A DNA stretch of 56,332 bases, from positions 1 to 56,332 of the forward strand of contig JAHFDG010000022.1 of the NCBI GenBank assembly GCA_023249105.1, written 5' to 3'. The position numbers and the translations under genes are program-made. How positions within the stretch are numbered: position 1 is the first letter of the stretch; every line of letters starts with the position of its first letter. This document shows, in pieces, positions 41,775 to 51,574 of the stretch. The notes under the pieces are model-generated. The model saw nothing but the letters and a program-made list of their open reading frames with translations. It made no database searches and had not been told where the DNA came from. The stretch is from Candidatus Methanoperedens sp. GTDB taxonomy: Archaea; Halobacteriota; Methanosarcinia; Methanosarcinales; Methanoperedenaceae.

Positions 41775-42044
41775 ATGAAACCGGGGAAAAAAATGACACG
41801 AAAAAAGAAAAACAAAGGTCAACATAAAAATAAACACAACAAAGATTGGAAAAGTAAATTAGCGCGCATTGAGAAAAAAAGAAAAAAGAGGCAAGAGGTT
41901 CCTAATGATAGAGACCAAATTGTTTTCAATCCTTTGCGTGAAGGTAGGGCGCCCAATCATTTCAAAGAGGTACCCCCCTTGTATCGGGAAGAATTTAAAG
42001 AACTCCAAGAAAAACATAAGGTCATAGAGAAAAATAAAATATAA
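41775..42044 (+). CDS. Very basic small hypothetical protein
   Basis: An 89-residue protein extremely rich in Lys and Arg in its first half, with a more normal tail (NPLREGRAPNHFKEVPPLYREEF). It has no Cys or TM segment. A purine-rich GGGGAAAAAA lies before the alternative Met7 at 41793. It may bind nucleic acid, or be a non-coding AT-rich frame. I do not recognise the family. Confidence 0.35.
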   Translation: MKPGKKMTRKKKNKGQHKNKHNKDWKSKLARIEKKRKKRQEVPNDRDQIVFNPLREGRAPNHFKEVPPLYREEFKELQEKHKVIEKNKI

Positions 42045-42123
42045 AATAATTAGGAAGTAAGGGATATGATTAAAATTGTGAATTGAAGAAGGGCAATGGG
42101 AACAAATAACCCCTGGATTGAAA

Positions 42124-42199
42124 ATGAACGTTATAAACATAACTGCAATCTACCATACCCCCGTATTTGAAATGCGTAAAACAAGAAATTATACACAAT
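42124..42199. repeat. Direct repeat, right copy
   Basis: The partner of 40873-40943, with the core GAAATGCGTAAAACAA at 42169-42184 preceded by GTTATAAACATAA and ACCATACCCCC. It lies 45 bases before the membrane protein gene at 42245. The rest of the gap 42045-42244 holds nothing else I can support. Confidence 0.55.
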
Positions 42200-42244
42200 T
42201 TCAAAGAAAAGAATTTATAAATGTGAACATTAATCAAAGAATGC

Positions 42245-42883
42245 ATGAACAGCAAAGATGGAATATCTTCAATGAGTGATTATACCTCACTCTTACCAAC
42301 TCGTGATTTTGCGTATCTCTTTGGCGGCGGACTTTTTATCTTCGTTTTTCAAAAATATATATTAGTAGAATCAACTTTCCTTGAAGGAGGAAATTCCTAT
42401 TTATTATTATTTGGCTACTTATCAGCTTCATATTTTATTGGTCTATCACTATATCAAGCTGGTGGAAAATTAACTAAAGTACCATTCTTAGAACGAATCA
42501 AATGGAATACAATTCCTTATCCGCATCCTTATGAAAACTGTAAGATACTTGCCAGACATATTCTTGTAGATAAATATGATAAAAGAATAATTAATAATAT
42601 TGAAAGGAATGAAAATTTATTCGGAGTTGGAAATACTATTGGAGCTTGTTCTTTTTTTGGGGGATTTCTGATGCTCTTTAACTGGATATTCAGGTTCATT
42701 ATTTCTAAAATCCTTCCCTCCATCTCGACGGTAACTAACACTATCTGCTATTTTGCGATAATGATTATTTTGATTTCGATTGGGTGTTTTATGTTTTATT
42801 TCGCACACGAAGTAGGAAAAAAAATAGAAATTGATTTGGAATGTCTTCTTAATGCGTTAAAAAAGAAAAGTATTGTATCCTAG
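42245..42883 (+). CDS. Hypothetical membrane protein (about 4 TM)
   Basis: A 212-residue AT-rich gene. Hydrophobic stretches lie at about residues 22-42, 52-70, 130-155 and 160-190, with a cytosolic-looking loop between (PYPHPYENCKILARHILVDK) and a Lys-rich end. No family recognised. Like 40975-41613 its composition differs from the housekeeping genes around it. Met10 is an alternative start. Confidence 0.55.
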   Translation: MNSKDGISSMSDYTSLLPTRDFAYLFGGGLFIFVFQKYILVESTFLEGGNSYLLLFGYLSASYFIGLSLYQAGGKLTKVPFLERIKWNTIPYPHPYENCKILARHILVDKYDKRIINNIERNENLFGVGNTIGACSFFGGFLMLFNWIFRFIISKILPSISTVTNTICYFAIMIILISIGCFMFYFAHEVGKKIEIDLECLLNALKKKSIVS

Positions 42884-42983
42884 GATAATTACCAACATCA
42901 ATTGAAATTCAATTCATGTTGGTGAATAAAAATTACAATAAATATTATACAATTATTTTTAATTATATCGCCATTAGCTCAAC

Positions 42984-43013
42984 CTTTGCGTTCTTTGCGA
43001 ACTTTGCGGTGAC
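42984..43013 (-). repeat. Dispersed CACCGCAAAG repeat, single copy
   Basis: CTTTGCGTTCTTTGCG with AACTTTGCGGTGA, the reverse complement of the consensus, lies in the gap between the membrane protein gene and tRNA-Arg. The rest of that gap (42884-43049) is AT-rich without a gene. Confidence 0.65.
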
Positions 43014-43049
43014 ACTATATCTACAAATGAAATCTCCAGTTTAAAAAAA

Positions 43050-43123
43050 CGGACTCGCCGCGATTCGAACGCGGGTCCGCGGGTTCGAAGCCCGCTAGGA
43101 TATCCTGGCTACCCCACGAGTCC
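43050..43123 (-). tRNA. tRNA-Arg (anticodon UCG)
   Basis: The minus strand gives a 74-nt tRNA. The acceptor GGACTCG pairs perfectly with CGAGTCC, the anticodon stem GCGGG/CCCGC closes the loop CTTCGAA with anticodon TCG, and the T arm has CGTTCGAATCG. The discriminator is G. No intron or encoded CCA is seen. Confidence 0.93.
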
Positions 43124-43179
43124 TTTGGTTTAACAGCGGTTTTATAGTTTGACAGGTATTAAATGTTTCTTGAAGGATT

Positions 43180-43962
43180 ATGGTAATTACATTACTTTCA
43201 GATTTCGGGGATGTCTATCCTGCCTCCATGAAAGGCGCAATCTATGGCATTAACAGGTCAGCCAGTATTGTTGATATCTCACATTCGGTGCCGGCTCATG
43301 ACGTTCGTGCCGGTGCGTTCATCTTAATGATAAGTGTAAAATATTTCCCTACCGATACGGTACATATCGCAGTAGTTGACCCTGGAGTCGGAACACAGCG
43401 TCGCGCCCTTGCAATCAGGGCGGACTCGGATTTTCATGGAGTCCATTATTTCATAGGCCCCAATAACGGTCTCCTCATACCTGCAGCGAAAAGCCTGGGT
43501 TCTTTTAAGGTTTATGAGATTACAAACACGAACCTTTTTCGAAAACAGGTTTCCAGTACATTCCACGGCAGGGATATTTTTGCACCCGTTGGAGCGCATA
43601 TCTCAAAAGGATTGGACATTAGCGTTGTGGGAAAAGAGATTTTTGATTATGTGGAGCTTGATTTTGGCAGAGGATTGAAAAAGGACGGCTCACTTCAAGG
43701 GAAGATTATATTCATTGACCCGTTTGGGAATCTTGTAACAAACATATCCTCGGATATGGTGGATTTCCAGCCAGGTGATGTACTGGATTTCCAGAATGTC
43801 AGGGTTTTATTCCATAAATCATATGGATTTTGCAGAAAGGGCGAACCTCTTGCATTGATTGGAAGCCATGGTTTCCTTGAGATTGCAGTTAACTGGGGAA
43901 ATGCCGCGCAATTTTTTAATAAAAAGTCAGGTGATGAGATTGTGGTGAGAAAAATTACTTAA
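43180..43962 (+). CDS. SAM hydrolase (SAM hydroxide adenosyltransferase, DUF62)
   Basis: A 260-residue enzyme related to fluorinase/chlorinase, which splits S-adenosylmethionine into adenosine and methionine using water. Family motifs are ITLLSDFGDVYPASMKG at the start, VVDPGVGTQRR, FIGPNNGLL and STFHGRDIFAPVGAH, followed by IFIDPFGNLVTNI in the C-terminal domain. The hydroxide-activating Asp/Arg/His set appears conserved. It has a GAAGGATT ribosome site and sits 24 bases before queA, both acting on SAM. Confidence 0.9.
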   Translation: MVITLLSDFGDVYPASMKGAIYGINRSASIVDISHSVPAHDVRAGAFILMISVKYFPTDTVHIAVVDPGVGTQRRALAIRADSDFHGVHYFIGPNNGLLIPAAKSLGSFKVYEITNTNLFRKQVSSTFHGRDIFAPVGAHISKGLDISVVGKEIFDYVELDFGRGLKKDGSLQGKIIFIDPFGNLVTNISSDMVDFQPGDVLDFQNVRVLFHKSYGFCRKGEPLALIGSHGFLEIAVNWGNAAQFFNKKSGDEIVVRKIT

Positions 43963-43986
43963 GCCGGCATGTGAACTAAGCACCAG

Positions 43987-45042
43987 ATGGAACTCAGTGA
44001 TTTCGATTATAATCTCCCTAAAGAACTTATCTCCCAGTCACCCATAGAACCCAGGGACACATCAAAATTGATGGTGGTGGGGAAAAATATTGAGCACCGC
44101 CGTTTTTCTGATATCGTTGATTATTTTAAAGTCGGGGATACTCTTGTGCTCAATGATTCCCGCGTCATCCCTGCAAAACTCCAGGGTAAAAAAAGTACAG
44201 GCGGGCACGTGGAAGCGCTCATAGTTAAAAAAAATGGTGCGCTTTATGAGTGCCTTATCCGGGGCAAGAATATCCACGAAGGCACAAAACTTAATTTCGG
44301 CGAATTTGATGAACGCAACAAGAATATCCCCTCTTTTTCGACTGGTTCATCAAATCTTGAAGCAACAGTCCTTGAAGTCATAAAGAACCCCAACACAAAC
44401 AGGTATCTTGTTGATTTTAACAGCAACGGTAACCTGAATAACATTCTTGAAAAAATCGGTGAGGCGCCGCTTCCGCCGTATATCAAGAAAAAACTGGAGG
44501 ATAAGAACCGATACCAGACCATATATTCCAGGGAAAAAGGCTCAATTGCGGCGCCGACTGCGGGCCTTCATTTCACAGAACATCTACTGGCCAGGATAAA
44601 AGAAAAAGGCGTTGATATCGCTTATGTCACTCTCCATGTTGGTCCTGGCACGTTCACGCCTGTTAAAGCCCAAAACATCGAAGACCATAACATGGAGCCA
44701 GAATATATTTCAGTCAGCTCAGATAATGCTGAAATAATCAATAAAACAAAAGGTAAACTCATAGCAGCCGGGACGACAACTGTAAAAGCGCTTGAAAGCT
44801 CATGCGTGGACGGAAAAATCGCAGCACACGATGGATTCAGCCAACTTTTCATCTACCCGCCTTACAACTTTGGCTCAAGAATCGACGCAATAATTACCAA
44901 CTTCCATCTCCCCAAATCCACATTGCTCATGCTGGTGAGCGCATTTGCAGGCAGGGAGCGGTTAATAGCTGCTTATAATGAGGCTATATCACATTCATAC
45001 AGGTTTTACAGTTTCGGCGATGCAATGCTGATATTCAGGTAA
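43987..45042 (+). CDS. queA: SAM:tRNA ribosyltransferase-isomerase QueA
   Basis: A 351-residue enzyme that transfers the ribosyl part of SAM to preQ1 in tRNA, forming epoxyqueuosine. Motifs include DFDYNLPKELISQSPIEPRD, the LVLNDSRVIPAKLQGKK region, AAPTAGLHFT, VGPGTFTPVK and NFHLPKSTLLMLVSAF. The length and features match bacterial QueA. Archaea normally make archaeosine and lack this step, so the gene points to queuosine synthesis acquired from bacteria. It precedes tgt by 6 bases. Confidence 0.9.
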   Translation: MELSDFDYNLPKELISQSPIEPRDTSKLMVVGKNIEHRRFSDIVDYFKVGDTLVLNDSRVIPAKLQGKKSTGGHVEALIVKKNGALYECLIRGKNIHEGTKLNFGEFDERNKNIPSFSTGSSNLEATVLEVIKNPNTNRYLVDFNSNGNLNNILEKIGEAPLPPYIKKKLEDKNRYQTIYSREKGSIAAPTAGLHFTEHLLARIKEKGVDIAYVTLHVGPGTFTPVKAQNIEDHNMEPEYISVSSDNAEIINKTKGKLIAAGTTTVKALESSCVDGKIAAHDGFSQLFIYPPYNFGSRIDAIITNFHLPKSTLLMLVSAFAGRERLIAAYNEAISHSYRFYSFGDAMLIFR

Positions 45043-46146
<1,104 letters not shown>

Positions 46147-46178
46147 GATCATAATATTTCAAACATATTCTTGGAATA

Positions 46179-46240
46179 CTTTGCGTACTTGGTGCCTTTG
46201 CGGTGTGCGATTTTATTCACCGCAAAGGTCGCAAAGATAG
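46179..46240. repeat. Dispersed CACCGCAAAG repeat, inverted pair
   Basis: CTTTGCGTACTTGG with TGCCTTTGCGGTG (46179-46205) faces TTCACCGCAAAGGTCGCAAAG (46217-46237), a potential hairpin in the tgt to marker-2 gap (46147-46320). The rest of the gap holds a TATA-like CTATAATTA at about 46290, 26-30 bases before the next start. Confidence 0.7.
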
Positions 46241-46320
46241 TTTTAATTATTTGGTTTTTAACTGTATTCATGGGATACACCCCAAAAACTATAATTAATC
46301 ATGCTGCGTGGTCAGTATAA

Positions 46321-47298
46321 ATGGACTTACAAAGAATTGCCAGGGAAATCCGTGAATTTGAGGGCGTGACCCGGAAAAAACCAATAGCAGACCTGATTAA
46401 TATATTCGAAAGTGTGCGCTCCGAATATTCAAATTCTGTCGTTGATTTCGGGGATGACGCCGCGGTCATCGATATTGGCGGTGAGGATTACATACTGTTT
46501 GCCGCCGACGGCATCTGGGGGCGTCTTGTGAACGCAAGCCCGTGGTGGGCCGGATACACGTCCGTGCTCGTTAATGTCAATGATATAGCTGCAATGGGTG
46601 GAAAACCTGTAGCTATGGTCAACGTGCTTTCTTCTGATAATAAACATGCATGTAAGGAGCTTCTTCGCGGAATAAGGGACGGCATAGCCAAGTTCGGGGT
46701 TCCCATGGTTGGCGGGCACCTGCATCCCGACACGCCTTATACCTCGCTTTCGGTTGCGATTATCGGCACAGTGAAAAGGGGATGCGAGATAAGAAGCGGT
46801 ACGGCCAGGGCGGGCGATTCCATAATAGCTGCTTATGACATGGACGGAAAAGCAGGCCCGAATTCCCCGTATAGTTTCGATTCCACGACCATGAAAGAGC
46901 CTGAAGCAGTGCGTGAAAAATACAGGGTGATGCAGGAACTTGGCGAGAGAAAACTTGTCACTGCCGGAAAGGACATCAGCAACCCGGGACTGATAGGCAC
47001 GCTCGGTATGCTGCTTGAGACAAGCAAAAAGGGGGCGCGCGTTGACCTCGGGAAAATACCTGCGCCGCAGGGTATTGAGTTTGTTCAGTGGTTAAAGGTT
47101 CACCCTGCAATTGGTTTCATAGTTACGTCTTTACCTGAAAATGAATCCGAAGTAATCCGGCTTTTTGAAAATGCAGGATATACGGCAGTAAATATTGGCG
47201 TTATTGAAGATACATCAAGACTTGACATTTGCGACAATGATGAGTGTGTGACTGTATTTGATTTTAAGAAAGATGTGGTGACAGGGATTACGCAGTAA
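46321..47298 (+). CDS. AIR synthase-like protein, methanogenesis marker 2
   Basis: A 325-residue PurM-fold protein. It shows the ATP-binding pattern of AIR synthase/selenophosphate synthetase relatives (VVDFGDDAAVIDIGGEDYIL, NVNDIAAMGGKPVAMVNVLS, PMVGGHLHPD, KDISNPGLIGTLGMLLE). The start MDLQRIAREIREFEGVTRKKP matches what I know of putative methanogenesis marker protein 2, found in organisms with methyl-coenzyme M reductase; its reaction is not established. The promoter spacing suggests a leaderless mRNA. It converges with the SRP RNA gene. Confidence 0.8.
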   Translation: MDLQRIAREIREFEGVTRKKPIADLINIFESVRSEYSNSVVDFGDDAAVIDIGGEDYILFAADGIWGRLVNASPWWAGYTSVLVNVNDIAAMGGKPVAMVNVLSSDNKHACKELLRGIRDGIAKFGVPMVGGHLHPDTPYTSLSVAIIGTVKRGCEIRSGTARAGDSIIAAYDMDGKAGPNSPYSFDSTTMKEPEAVREKYRVMQELGERKLVTAGKDISNPGLIGTLGMLLETSKKGARVDLGKIPAPQGIEFVQWLKVHPAIGFIVTSLPENESEVIRLFENAGYTAVNIGVIEDTSRLDICDNDECVTVFDFKKDVVTGITQ

Positions 47299-47339
47299 TC
47301 TGCGAAAGACGCTATTATTTAAAACGGGTATTATAAGTA

Positions 47340-47651
47340 GCGGGCGCACCTCGGGTTGTAGTCCCTTCCGCTGTCCGGTTGACCGCAAGCTCGCCTCCGC
47401 CCCGCGCCCCCGTGAGCGTTAGTTGTTCACGGTTGGTTTGCTCCCTTCCGGGCCTAGACCTTTGTCCGCAATTAAGATACAAAGACCTTCCTTCAGGAAA
47501 GCCCTTGCACCGACACTAGCCCCACAGGACGGGGTTTCACAGTAGAACCTTCGGGCCGGGCAACAGTCAAAACTTCTTCCTCTGGCTTCGCCCCCCGCTA
47601 TCGACGGTTTCGGGTTACAGGTAACGCCGAATTACCCGGGCTAGCCCGCCG
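47340..47651 (-). ncRNA. Archaeal signal recognition particle RNA (7S)
   Basis: A GC-rich ~312-nt sequence with the universal SRP RNA helix 8 motif GGCCCGGAAGGGAGCA on the minus strand (about 47446-47461). Its 5' GGCGGGC and 3' GCCCGC ends pair, as in archaeal helix 1, and the Alu-end signature CCTGTAACCCGAAACCG follows the 5' end. Length fits archaeal 7S RNA. It pairs with SRP54 and SRP19 to target membrane and secreted proteins. Exact ends are approximate. Confidence 0.92.
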
Positions 47652-47711
47652 CTGTGATATTGTTGTTTGCATGCAATAAAGTTATCTCAACCGGGGTCGT
47701 CTGGTATTATT

Positions 47712-47948
47712 ATGGAAGAATTAATCGGTTTTGCAGCAAGCAACCAGAAGGCAAGCAAGATTCTTGCTGTGCTGGATTCAAAGGGACCAATGGACAGCTC
47801 AACAATCGCCAAGACAACCCGGATCGTGGGAGCAGATAAGAGTATTGAAGAACTGGTAGGAAAAAAACTGTTAGCGCATTCCGGCGGGAAATATGCCCTG
47901 ACAGAACTGGGAAAGCAGGTCAGTCATAAGCTGCGAGGCGTGCGATGA
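47712..47948 (+). CDS. Small winged-helix protein (78 aa)
   Basis: Starts MEELIGFAASNQKASKIL. The pattern KILAVLDSKGPMDSSTIAKT, SIEELVGKKLLAHSGGKYAL and TELGKQVSHKL is a single winged helix that ends with the typical wing Leu-Thr-x-x-Gly. It has no sensor domain. Upstream in-frame residues overlap the SRP RNA promoter and look non-coding. Divergent from SRP RNA and just before the iron operon; its target is unknown. Confidence 0.7.
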   Translation: MEELIGFAASNQKASKILAVLDSKGPMDSSTIAKTTRIVGADKSIEELVGKKLLAHSGGKYALTELGKQVSHKLRGVR

Positions 47949-48003
47949 GCCGGGCGGGCGGATTATAGCTTATTTGAAATTCCAAATAACAACTCACCAA
48001 AAC

Positions 48004-48044
48004 CTTTATAGGCTAACAAAACCTATCAATTAGGTATACCTAAT
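48004..48044 (+). promoter_or_regulatory. DtxR-like iron operator and promoter of the iron-uptake operon
   Basis: A TATA box (CTTTATA, 48004-48010) precedes the perfect 16-bp palindrome ATTAGGTATACCTAAT at 48029-48044, very close to the DtxR/IdeR consensus TTAGGTTAGCCTAA. A second, weaker inverted pair ATAGG...CCTAT spans about 48008-48025. The palindrome overlaps the expected transcription start, so metal-bound DtxR-type regulator (48907) would block transcription. Confidence 0.7.
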
Positions 48045-48065
48045 AAATAATTGATAGGATACCTT

Positions 48066-48905
48066 ATGTTAGCAAGTTTTTTAATAACCTTCAGGGAAGC
48101 GCTTGAAGCAGCACTGATAATCGGAATAATCGCGGCTTATGTCGCAAAAATAGACAGAAAAGACCTCAATCGTTACATCTATGCCGGGATAATCGGCGCG
48201 GTCGTTGCGAGTACCGGCGTTGCACTCGTATTCAAATTAGTATATGGGGAACTTCAGGGCACGGCAGAACAACTGTTTGAAGGCGGCGCCGCCCTCGCTG
48301 CTGCTGTAGTCCTCACCTACATGATTTTCTGGATGGCGCAGAATTCAAAACAGATAAAAGGAGAAGTCCAGGAAAAAATAGACCTTTCCATATCGAAAGG
48401 CCAGACCATGGGAATAACAGCCCTCTCCTTTATCGCCGTATTCAGGGAAGGGGTCGAGACTGTCCTGTTCCTCGGCACGCTTGCCATCCATTCTCTGTTT
48501 GATACCCTTCTCGGTTTTGCTGCCGGGATTGTAGTTGTGGTCGTTATATCGTTTGTTATGTTCAAAGGAATGCACAGCCTTGATATATCCAAATTTTTCA
48601 AATATACAAGCATATTGTTAATATTGTTCTCTGCAGGGCTGATAGCTACTGCCGTTGGTGAATTCAACGAAGCCGGAATCATACCTCTCGTGGTTGAGCA
48701 TGTGTGGGACATAAATCCGCCACAGAACCTTGACGGCTCTTATCCCCTTCTTCATGAGAAGGGTCTTATCGGGAGCGGCCTGAGCTCGCTTATTGGCTAT
48801 CACGCAGCCCCTTCATTGACAATGGTACTTTCGTATATCGGCTACTGGATAATTATCGGCTTGTTCGTTTATAGGTCTTTCAAAACACCGGAAAAGGTGA
48901 GATAA
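48066..48905 (+). CDS. FTR1-family high-affinity iron permease
   Basis: A 279-residue membrane protein with about seven TM helices and the two REGLE-type iron motifs of FTR1/EfeU, TFREALEAAL (about residues 8-17) and VFREGVETVL (about 124-133). It should move ferric iron, usually with an oxidase or periplasmic partner that is not seen here. I chose the ATG at 48066 rather than the TTG at 48051. The regulator gene begins 1 base after its stop. Confidence 0.9.
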   Translation: MLASFLITFREALEAALIIGIIAAYVAKIDRKDLNRYIYAGIIGAVVASTGVALVFKLVYGELQGTAEQLFEGGAALAAAVVLTYMIFWMAQNSKQIKGEVQEKIDLSISKGQTMGITALSFIAVFREGVETVLFLGTLAIHSLFDTLLGFAAGIVVVVVISFVMFKGMHSLDISKFFKYTSILLILFSAGLIATAVGEFNEAGIIPLVVEHVWDINPPQNLDGSYPLLHEKGLIGSGLSSLIGYHAAPSLTMVLSYIGYWIIIGLFVYRSFKTPEKVR

Positions 48906-48906
48906 C

Positions 48907-49557
48907 ATGGAAGCTGATACTCCCAGGATTGAAGAATATCTTGAATCAATCTACAAACTCCAGCAGGAACAGCACCCGGTAAGCACATCCCGCCTTGCAG
49001 AACACCTGAAACTTTCCCCGCCATCCGTTTCCGAGATGGTGAAAAAACTGGTGCAGAAAGGGCTGGTAAACCATACGGAAAAAGGAGTATGCCTGACGGG
49101 TGAAGGCAGCAATATCGCCAAGAAAGTCATAAGAAGACACCGCCTCTCAGAGCGATTACTTACCGATGTCCTCGGCTTCAAGTGGGATGAAGTGCACGAT
49201 GAGGCATGCAGGCTTGAGCATGCTATAAGCCCTGAGATGGAAGAGCGCATCGCTGAAAGCCTTGGCAACCCCAAAACATGCCCGCACGGTCACCCCATAC
49301 CTGATAAGGATGGAGTATTCGTAAAAGAAATAGTTAAGCCGTTATCGGAATTAAAAGCCAGGGAGAAGGGGATTATCGTCAGCGTGTTTGAAGAAGACCC
49401 GAAAATGCTCCAGTACCTTGCCTCCCTGGGATTGATTCCAGACGTTTGCGTCATGGTTGAGGAAGTTGCGCCGTTCGGGGGACCGTTAATCGTATGTGTT
49501 TCAGGCTCACGGTACGCCCTGGGAAGAGAAGTAGCGTCAAAGATAAAGGTAAAATGA
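48907..49557 (+). CDS. DtxR-family metal-dependent regulator with FeoA/SH3 domain
   Basis: A 216-residue repressor. Residues 1-65 are the winged helix (IEEYLESIYKLQQEQ, LKLSPPSVSEMVKKL), residues 70-140 the metal-binding and dimer domain (VIRRHRLSERLLTDVLG, CRLEHAISPEMEERI, CPHGHPIP), and residues about 145-216 an FeoA/SH3-like domain. It senses Fe(II) or Mn(II) and probably controls its own operon through the palindrome at 48029. There is no separate feoA, so its SH3-like domain may also meet FeoB. FeoB starts 1 base after its stop. Confidence 0.92.
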   Translation: MEADTPRIEEYLESIYKLQQEQHPVSTSRLAEHLKLSPPSVSEMVKKLVQKGLVNHTEKGVCLTGEGSNIAKKVIRRHRLSERLLTDVLGFKWDEVHDEACRLEHAISPEMEERIAESLGNPKTCPHGHPIPDKDGVFVKEIVKPLSELKAREKGIIVSVFEEDPKMLQYLASLGLIPDVCVMVEEVAPFGGPLIVCVSGSRYALGREVASKIKVK

Positions 49558-49558
49558 A

Positions 49559-51565
49559 ATGGCTCTTTCGTGTCATGGCGCCCTCAAGGAAATAAAGGGC
49601 AAAACGGATTTCACGTTTGCGCTTGCGGGCAACCCGAACGTGGGTAAATCAAGCATATTCAACCGGCTCACAGGAATGGGAGTTGTAACTGCAAACTATC
49701 CGGGCAAGACCGTGGAACTGAATATGGCGACCACGACTTTTAAAGAACTGCGCCTCGGCATAATCGACCTTCCCGGAAGCTATGCTCTTGGTGCGGTGTC
49801 AGAAGACCAGTGGGTGGCGCGGCGGGCGGTGCTCGATTGCAAACCCGACGCCGCGATCATGATTCTTGACGCCACGAACCTTGCCAGGAACCTCTACATG
49901 ACTCTCCAGTTCATTGACCTTGGCATTCCGCTCGTGATTGCTTTGAACCTGATAGACGAGGCTGAAAAAAGGAATATTATAATCGATGCGCCTCTACTTT
50001 CCCGGCTTCTTGGCGTCCCTGTGGCAAAGACCATCGCCACCACAGGAAGCGGTCTTGATGAACTGATACAAAAAGCCGTAGATATTGCAGGACAGAAAAA
50101 GAAAATCAAATATGATATTCACTATGGCGAGGATATTGAAGCCAGCATAAAAAAGCTTGGCGATTTACTTGCACCGTATGATTTCGGAATAAACCCGCAA
50201 GCTCTGACAATCCTGCTTCTTGAAGAGGATTCAGAATTCATAGAGCTTGTAAAAAAACATGCAAATGGCAATTTCATTCTCGAAGAGGTAAATAAAATCA
50301 GCAGGGACATCGAAGAAAAACACGGCGAAAAAACGCCGCTCAGGATTGCCCGTGAACGGCATGGGCTTGCAGGAACAGTAGCCTCACAGGTACAGGGCGA
50401 TGTAGCGCCCGCGCCCTCGGATAAGCTCTGGGCATATACCACATCGCCGTTGACAGGCATACCTTTGCTCATCGGTGTTCTTGGAATAATATTCGCTTTC
50501 CTGTTTTATGGAGGCGACTGGCTTTCCAGCTTATTCAGCAGTCTCTGGGCATTGCATATGTCGCCCGTCATCGATGGCGCAATATTCTATTTCTTCGGGA
50601 ATGGTCATATCGGCAAAACCCTTATCTGGGGATTTGACGCCGGCATCCTTGCTGCTCTTGCAGTCGGGATTCCCTATGTGCTTACCTTCTATTTCATGCT
50701 CGCTTTCCTTGAGGATTCCGGATACCTGAACTCGGTCGCGTTCCTCACAGACAGGTTGATGCACAAGTTCGGGCTTCACGGGCGCGCGATTATCCCGCTT
50801 GTGGCAGGCGCGGGATGCAACGTGCCCGCTATCATAGGAACGCGGGTGCTTACGACGATGCGCGAGCGGACTATAGCCAGCACGCTCATCACGCTTATCC
50901 CGTGCAGTGCGCGGACTGCGGTCATCCTGGGCGCAGTCTCGCTCCTGGTAGGATGGAAACCGGCGGTCGCAATATACATAATCGTACTTGGGCTTGTGTT
51001 TCTTGTTGGAGTCGGGCTGAATAAAGTAATGCCTGGGACTTCCACAGGGCTTGTTATGGAGATGTTCCCTTTCAGGATGCCCATGATGTCGAATATCATC
51101 AAGAAGACCTGGCACAGGTTCAAGGATTTCGTGTTCGTGGCGTTCCCGATTGTACTCGTTGGTTCATTAGTGCTGGGGGCGCTTTACGAGACAGGATACC
51201 TATGGAAACTTGCAGCACCGTTATCCCCTGTGGTTGAGGGGTGGCTCGGGCTTCCCGCAGTGGCGGGGCTTACCCTGATTTTTGCCATACTCCGGAAGGA
51301 ACTTGCGCTTCAGCTTCTTGTAACGCTTGCGGTTGTAATGTACGGGGGTGGGGCAAAGAACCTGCTGTTGTTCATGACCCCAACCCAGTTATTCGTATAT
51401 GCCCTTGTTAACACGATTTATATCCCGTGCGTTGCCACAATCGCCGTCCTTGGTCGCGAGCTTGGATGGAAGCGGGCAGTCGGGATTATGGTTTTCACGA
51501 TAGCGCTTGCAATATTTATCGGAGGAATTGCGTACAGGGTTATCGGATACTACCGCCTGCTGTGA
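49559..51565 (+). CDS. feoB: Ferrous iron transporter FeoB
   Basis: A 668-residue Fe(II) transporter. The N-terminal G domain has ALAGNPNVGKSSIFNRLTG, IDLPGSYALG and ALNLIDEAE, followed by a helical GDI-like region and about eight TM helices holding two Gate motifs (AGAGCNVPAIIGTRV and the CVATIAVLGRELGW end). The length is usual. It is driven by the operator before the permease gene and uses the DtxR-FeoA protein or the following zinc ribbon as possible partner. Confidence 0.95.
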   Translation: MALSCHGALKEIKGKTDFTFALAGNPNVGKSSIFNRLTGMGVVTANYPGKTVELNMATTTFKELRLGIIDLPGSYALGAVSEDQWVARRAVLDCKPDAAIMILDATNLARNLYMTLQFIDLGIPLVIALNLIDEAEKRNIIIDAPLLSRLLGVPVAKTIATTGSGLDELIQKAVDIAGQKKKIKYDIHYGEDIEASIKKLGDLLAPYDFGINPQALTILLLEEDSEFIELVKKHANGNFILEEVNKISRDIEEKHGEKTPLRIARERHGLAGTVASQVQGDVAPAPSDKLWAYTTSPLTGIPLLIGVLGIIFAFLFYGGDWLSSLFSSLWALHMSPVIDGAIFYFFGNGHIGKTLIWGFDAGILAALAVGIPYVLTFYFMLAFLEDSGYLNSVAFLTDRLMHKFGLHGRAIIPLVAGAGCNVPAIIGTRVLTTMRERTIASTLITLIPCSARTAVILGAVSLLVGWKPAVAIYIIVLGLVFLVGVGLNKVMPGTSTGLVMEMFPFRMPMMSNIIKKTWHRFKDFVFVAFPIVLVGSLVLGALYETGYLWKLAAPLSPVVEGWLGLPAVAGLTLIFAILRKELALQLLVTLAVVMYGGGAKNLLLFMTPTQLFVYALVNTIYIPCVATIAVLGRELGWKRAVGIMVFTIALAIFIGGIAYRVIGYYRLL

Positions 51566-51574
51566 AAAAATTTT

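Noticed and set aside
47654-47839. Plus-strand frame of 61 codons beside the SRP RNA
   Set aside because: It runs out of frame with the winged-helix gene and covers the SRP RNA promoter; its product has no domain.
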